Shown: positions 34,821 to 37,438 of the stretch, piece after piece
How the letters are laid out: each line of letters opens with the position of its first letter
How positions within the stretch are numbered: position 1 is the first letter of the stretch
Assembly: GCA_031269465.1 (NCBI GenBank)
Contig: JAISZB010000079.1
Span: 1-37,438, forward strand
DNA: 37,438 nt
From: Clostridiales bacterium
Lineage (GTDB): Bacteria; Bacillota; Clostridia; Lachnospirales; WQUN01
Direction of reading: 5' to 3'
Position numbers and translations under genes: made by a program
The notes under the pieces: generated by a model
What the model was told of the DNA's origin: nothing
The model's database searches: none
Seen by the model: the letters and a program-made list of their open reading frames with translations, nothing else

Positions 34821-34985
34821 TACTGATTTGCATATGAACCCCTGTGACTCTGAGCTTCACCCCTAATGAAATCTTTGAGGATGATTTTGTAAAATTACGA
34901 GGATATTTTTGTACTAAATCTCCGATCCTGGAAAGCATTATCCACGGCAGCAAAGCTCCAAAACATGCTCACATGAAAATCAGTA
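34821..34985 (+). mobile_element. MITE subtype B, long form
   Basis: TACTGATTTGCATATGAACC and ACATGAAAATCAGTA ends, TA at 34819-34820 and 34986-34987. The left part (CCCCTGTGACTCTGAGCTTC, ACCCCTAATGA) matches 1-60 of the window; the right part (AGCTCCAAAA...) matches subtype A. 165 bp, with no subtype A centre. Confidence 0.65.
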
Positions 34986-35144
34986 TAGCATATGAAAATG
35001 CGGATTTCAAGCGCATAGCAACCGCTCAAAATGGGAGAGCTTTATTTGCGGCATGCTCCCGGCGCTTAAAGAGGAGGGGCTTTTTGCGCTATGCTCGGGA
35101 ATTCCACAAGCCAGCCTCATGTGGCACGCGCCTGTTTTTTCTAT

Positions 35145-35262
35145 TACACTGTTTTTATCAAATGCTCCTTTTTTTGTTGACTATACAGCGAGAGCGATTG
35201 ATATCGGCATTTCGTACGGCCCAATGGACAATCAAAAAAGGAGCATTTGGTGAAAATCGGCA
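35145..35262 (+). mobile_element. MITE subtype A upstream of the HIT gene
   Basis: Diverged left end TACACTGTTTTTATC and right end TGAAAATCGGCA, followed by TATA. Inside: GTTGACTATACAGCGAGAGC, GATTGATATCGGCATTTCG, GGCCCAATGGACAATCAA. 118 bp. Its right end is about nine bases from the -35 box of the HIT gene promoter. Confidence 0.8.
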
Positions 35263-35270
35263 TATATTTA

Positions 35271-35298
35271 TTGCAAGCGCTTGAGTTTCTGATAAAAT
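35271..35298 (+). promoter_or_regulatory. Candidate promoter of the HIT gene
   Basis: TTGCAA and TAAAAT separated by 16 bases, about 42 bases before the start codon. The MITE at 35145-35262 replaces whatever was upstream. Confidence 0.6.
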
Positions 35299-35339
35299 AT
35301 AAGTGCGTTAAACCGCGTGATTAATTAAGGAGGGTGTTT

Positions 35340-35756
35340 ATGAAAAGCGAGTGCATGTTTTGCAAGCTGGTAAATGACGAGATTCCTTCTTACAGGCTCT
35401 TTGAGGATGATGACATTCTAGTCATCCTCGACAAGTTCCCTAGGAATATGGGAGAATGCCTGATACTTACAAAGGAGCACTACGACAATTTGTTTGACCT
35501 TGATTCTAAGCTTGTCGGCAAGCTCTTTCGCGCATCTATTGAAACGGCCGAAAAATTGCGGCGGGCGCTTCCGATTGACGGCTTGAATATTCTGCAGAAT
35601 AACGGAGAGGCTGCGGGCCAGCAGATAAACCATTTTCACATCCATGTCATACCCAGGTATGACTTTGACAGCATCATAATCCAAGGCAAGGCCTTAAACC
35701 CGTCTGAAGAGGAGTTTGAGGCTTTCGCGGCGAAATATGCCGCCGCTTCGGACTGA
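35340..35756 (+). CDS. HIT family protein (histidine triad hydrolase)
   Basis: A 138-residue HIT protein, likely a purine nucleoside phosphoramidase or dinucleotide hydrolase of the Hint type. The active-site triad HFHIH (98-102) within QQINHFHIHVIPRY is intact. An N-terminal CMFC pair (5-8) fits the zinc-binding form. The ATG at 35340 has AAGGAGGG five bases upstream; an in-frame GTG two codons earlier would overlap that site. Single-gene unit ending in a bidirectional terminator. Confidence 0.95.
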   Translation: MKSECMFCKLVNDEIPSYRLFEDDDILVILDKFPRNMGECLILTKEHYDNLFDLDSKLVGKLFRASIETAEKLRRALPIDGLNILQNNGEAAGQQINHFHIHVIPRYDFDSIIIQGKALNPSEEEFEAFAAKYAAASD

Positions 35757-35795
35757 TCGGCATCATTTCAACTCATATATGGGAAGGCGCGCTGA

Positions 35796-35819
35796 AAAGC
35801 CCGCGCATGCGCGGGCTTT
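35796..35819. terminator. Bidirectional terminator
   Basis: AAAGCCCGCGCATGCGCGGGCTTT, a perfect palindrome of 24 bases centred on GCATGC, lies between the convergent HIT and DUF1858 genes, within 40 bases of each stop codon. Confidence 0.8.
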
Positions 35820-35823
35820 CCTG

Positions 35824-36042
35824 TTAAACAACGGCGCCTTCCAAGTAGCTGTTGATGTATTCAACGAGCTGATCAACCTCTTGAGGGTCAAATCCATGGA
35901 CAAACCCTGCGTCTTCGAGCGTCTCGCCAGTGGATGCGTGGCAGCCGATGCAGTGCATTCCCGCTTGAAGCAGAATTCCTACTATGCCTTTGTCAATGCT
36001 GATAATGTCGCTTATAATCATGTCCTTTGAAACCTTGGCCAT
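35824..36042 (-). CDS. DUF1858 domain protein
   Basis: A 72-residue protein consisting of one DUF1858 domain (ISDIISIDKGIVGILLQAGM, then HCIGCHASTGETLEDA). Cys31 and Cys34 form the conserved CxGC pair that in this family is thought to be redox-active or metal-binding. The ATG at 36042 is selected by AAGGAGG six bases upstream; codons upstream of it in the frame are not protein-like. It is widespread in anaerobic Firmicutes, with unknown role. Confidence 0.9.
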   Translation of the reverse strand: MAKVSKDMIISDIISIDKGIVGILLQAGMHCIGCHASTGETLEDAGFVHGFDPQEVDQLVEYINSYLEGAVV

Positions 36043-36159
36043 AATGGTCCTCCTTTTGAGCATGCGCCTGCATGATTGATTGCAAAGGCAGAGGCTCATA
36101 TATTGAATAGGCGTAGCGCGTTGCCGCCTGTTCATTCTTTGAGTTTAAGGCGCGTCCTG

Positions 36160-36259
36160 CATGCTGATGCGAAGTCAAACGCAACGACTTTAGAGCCGGA
36201 TTGTCCGCTTTCGCATAATCCAGCTACAAAATCGGAGCTTTCCAGAGTGCGTCAGCATG
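36160..36259 (-). repeat. Short palindromic repeat, subtype C, copy 2
   Basis: Begins CATGCTGATGCGAAGTCAAA and ends TCGGAGCTTTCCAGAGTGCG, TCAGCATG; the reverse complement lines up with 29878-29974 (GCTGACGCACTCTGGAAAGC, TCCGATT; TTGCGTTTGACTTCGCATCA). Located between the DUF1858 gene and the 3' end of lepB. Confidence 0.6.
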
Positions 36260-36287
36260 TCGCGCGGCTTTTAAATGAGTCGCGCCC

Positions 36288-36833
36288 TTATGTGTTGTAC
36301 AAGATCTTGAATCCAGGAAAGTACTTGATGAGAACTTTGCCCAAGATGTCGCTTTTTATAACATAAGTATTCACCCAGTAGCGGGAGTCCATAGAAGTGT
36401 TCCGATTGTCGCCCATCATGAAGTAGGAGTTGGCGGGAACGGTGTACGGACCAAAATCATCCGGGTTTGCAGGCTCGCGAATGAATGAGTCGTCAAGCGG
36501 CGCTTCGGAATCATCAATGTAAACTTTTCCTTGCCTTATGGTTACCGTTTCGCCCGGAAGCCCGATGATTCTCTTCACATACAGCATTTTCCGGTCATCA
36601 GGGTATCTGAAGACTACTATGTCAAAGCGCTTTGGAGACGACATTAAATAGGATAGCCGGAAAGCCACGATTCGATCATTGGGCAGGATATTGTCCATCA
36701 TGGAGCCAGTCGGGACTTTCGCGTTTACGATTATGACATTGTTGATGAAAATGGCGAAAATCACAGCCAGCACAACCGTTTTGGTCCAGCTTATAATCTC
36801 ATGAATAACTTCAGTCGTAACCTCTTCATTCAT
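36288..36833 (-). CDS. lepB: Signal peptidase I
   Basis: A 181-residue type I signal peptidase that cleaves signal peptides outside the membrane. One N-terminal membrane segment (about 19-36), then the catalytic Ser44 in PTGSMM, the general base Lys87 in YVKRIIGLPGE, and the conserved box MGDNRNTSMDSRYW. The Gram-positive short form. The ATG at 36833 is the only sensible start, yet it has no proper ribosome site: directly upstream lies the 3' end of a decayed IscB-type element, with GGGAG buried in a potential hairpin 18-22 bases away. Promoter unknown. Confidence 0.93.
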   Translation of the reverse strand: MNEEVTTEVIHEIISWTKTVVLAVIFAIFINNVIIVNAKVPTGSMMDNILPNDRIVAFRLSYLMSSPKRFDIVVFRYPDDRKMLYVKRIIGLPGETVTIRQGKVYIDDSEAPLDDSFIREPANPDDFGPYTVPANSYFMMGDNRNTSMDSRYWVNTYVIKSDILGKVLIKYFPGFKILYNT

Positions 36834-36869
36834 CAGATTTGGCGCAGGAGACTCCCGCCTCGAATTCCA
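36834..36869 (-). mobile_element. Terminal hairpin of an IscB-type element, abutting lepB
   Basis: Minus-strand GAGGCGGGAGTCTCC, TGCGCCAAATCTG is identical to the sequence before the LTA-synthase-like gene. AGGCGGGAG also pairs with CTCCCGCCT nine to eleven bases upstream (36861-36889 region), forming a nine-pair hairpin of the kind found near IS200/IS605 right ends. Confidence 0.6.
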
Positions 36870-37312
36870 TCAGGCGGGAGAGGAATGCGCCTCCTCACCC
36901 CTTCTCTTTTTCTCTGCTGGAATAGATACTCTCCCAGTCAAAGGCTTTAGCTTCTTATAACTTATGCCTGCGCTTGATTTTTCTCCGTACAGTGCTGCCG
37001 CATCAAAGCTTCTGCTTGATCGCCCTGTGAAAATGAAGCCTTTGCGGCCGTCTGGGAGTTGCACCTTCTTAAGGCTTTTTGCACGTAGATTGCATCCAGA
37101 GGAATGGCTCTTGGATTGCCGCCGGTGCATCTTGCGTCCACGGCTTGATCCTTTTCCAATCCATTTCTGATTCTCGTGCTCTTTGCGGTGTAGCCGTACG
37201 CCGTGCCGGCGTTCGGTTGCTCCTCCTTCAGCCTGTTGTAGAATGCCCATCGCATAATCCCCATGAATGCGGCGTCTCGAAAAGATTGCCCTCTCTTCAG
37301 GTTAACTCCAGA
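36870..37312 (-). pseudogene. IscB-like RNA-guided nuclease gene fragment (C-terminal part)
   Basis: The minus strand encodes, in one frame, SFRDAAFMGIMRWAFYNRLK, then AYGYTAKSTRIRNGLEKD, QAVDARCTGGNP and ALRRCN, which follow the IscB C-terminal order (TYGYITK..RI..GLEK.H..DA..I.GN..., RR.NR). Another frame then continues with KGFIFTGRSSRSFDAAALYG, EKSSAGISYKKLKPL to a stop at 36870, as in the IscB C-terminal beta domain. So the gene has a deletion plus frameshift between the two parts. The RuvC histidine is replaced by Gln (KDQAVDA). The N-terminal RuvC and HNH parts are absent; a MITE begins at once upstream (37320). Not functional as it stands. Family assignment from remembered motif order. 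Confidence 0.65.
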
Positions 37313-37319
37313 TTGCCCG

Positions 37320-37438
37320 TTCATCAAATGTTCCTTTTTTGGAGCTTGATTATCCATTGAGGGTGCGAAATGCCGAATCGGCATTTCGCACTACATGTAT
37401 AATCTAGCTCCAAAAAAGGAACATTTTATATGAAAAGC
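37320..37438 (-). mobile_element. MITE subtype A at the right window edge, left end truncated
   Basis: Begins TTCATCAAATGTTCC without the outer TACTGATT; inside GGAGCTTGATTATCCATTGA, the perfect centre GAAATGCCGAATCGGCATTTC, then CTACATGTATAATCTAGCTC and ATATGAAAAGC at the window end. The outer right terminus lies outside the window. It borders the IscB fragment directly. Confidence 0.8.

Noticed and set aside
36870..37384. Two intact minus-strand genes of 126 and 140 codons
   Set aside because: The two frames are successive parts of one decayed IscB-like gene and the longer one starts inside a MITE.

Overview
The window looks like chromosomal DNA from a spore-forming, low-to-mid GC Firmicute of the Clostridia type. 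Evidence is gene content rather than any single marker: the sporulation proteins YyaC and YtvI, a YkvI-type membrane protein, a CvpA/DUF5711 pair, a YitT family protein, an MsmX-type ABC ATPase, PepF, a DUF1858 protein and an LTA-synthase-like enzyme, with frequent TTG starts behind strong GGAGG ribosome sites. I cannot name the species. Coding density is low: about two dozen intact genes are separated by long gaps filled with short palindromic elements and gene debris.

Layout. 1-3.9 kb: short mobile elements, an LTA-synthase-like gene on the minus strand and a tRNA-Arg(CCG). 3.9-5.8 kb: minus-strand pair of a MPN-like/LysM membrane protein and a sensorless histidine kinase, ending in a good terminator. 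5.8-8.5 kb: gene desert with a 17-bp-period degenerate tandem array and several short palindromic elements. 8.5-13.3 kb: plus-strand yyaC, ytvI, hflX, yigZ. 13.3-15.4 kb: large unknown secreted or membrane-anchored protein with a Ser/Pro/Thr stalk. 15.4-19.5 kb: a methyltransferase gene embedded in debris, including a pseudogene interrupted by a mobile element. 19.5-25.8 kb: minus-strand MsmX-type ATPase, YitT protein, and a surface-glycan cluster (GT2, GT39, small membrane ORF, WecG/TagA). 26.4-29.9 kb: CvpA, DUF5711 and YkvI proteins. 30.1-33.5 kb: divergent glgA and pepF. 33.6-36.8 kb: a SEC-C-like protein, HIT protein, DUF1858 protein and signal peptidase I. The right edge holds a decayed IscB-type gene.

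The most notable content is not a gene. At least ten well-preserved and several decayed copies of a ~90-130 bp near-palindromic element (terminal repeat TACTGATTTTCAT, TA target duplication, no coding capacity) are spread through the gaps. One copy lies inside a broken gene; removing it together with one TA restores the reading frame exactly, so it is a genuine transposed element of MITE type. A second element type is the 3' end of an IscB-like (IS200/IS605-related) gene. Three 3' ends are present: one directly abuts the start codon of lepB, one that of the LTA-synthase-like gene (31 identical bases including ATG), and one lies behind the latter gene and is split by a MITE. A further MITE copy borders the largest IscB fragment at the right edge of the window.

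Functional grouping. LTA-synthase-like protein, GT2/GT39/WecG cluster and the LysM protein all point to cell-envelope polymer work; YyaC and YtvI to sporulation; MsmX-type ATPase and GlgA to sugar uptake and storage. Assignments rest on motifs read by eye; no database search was possible.
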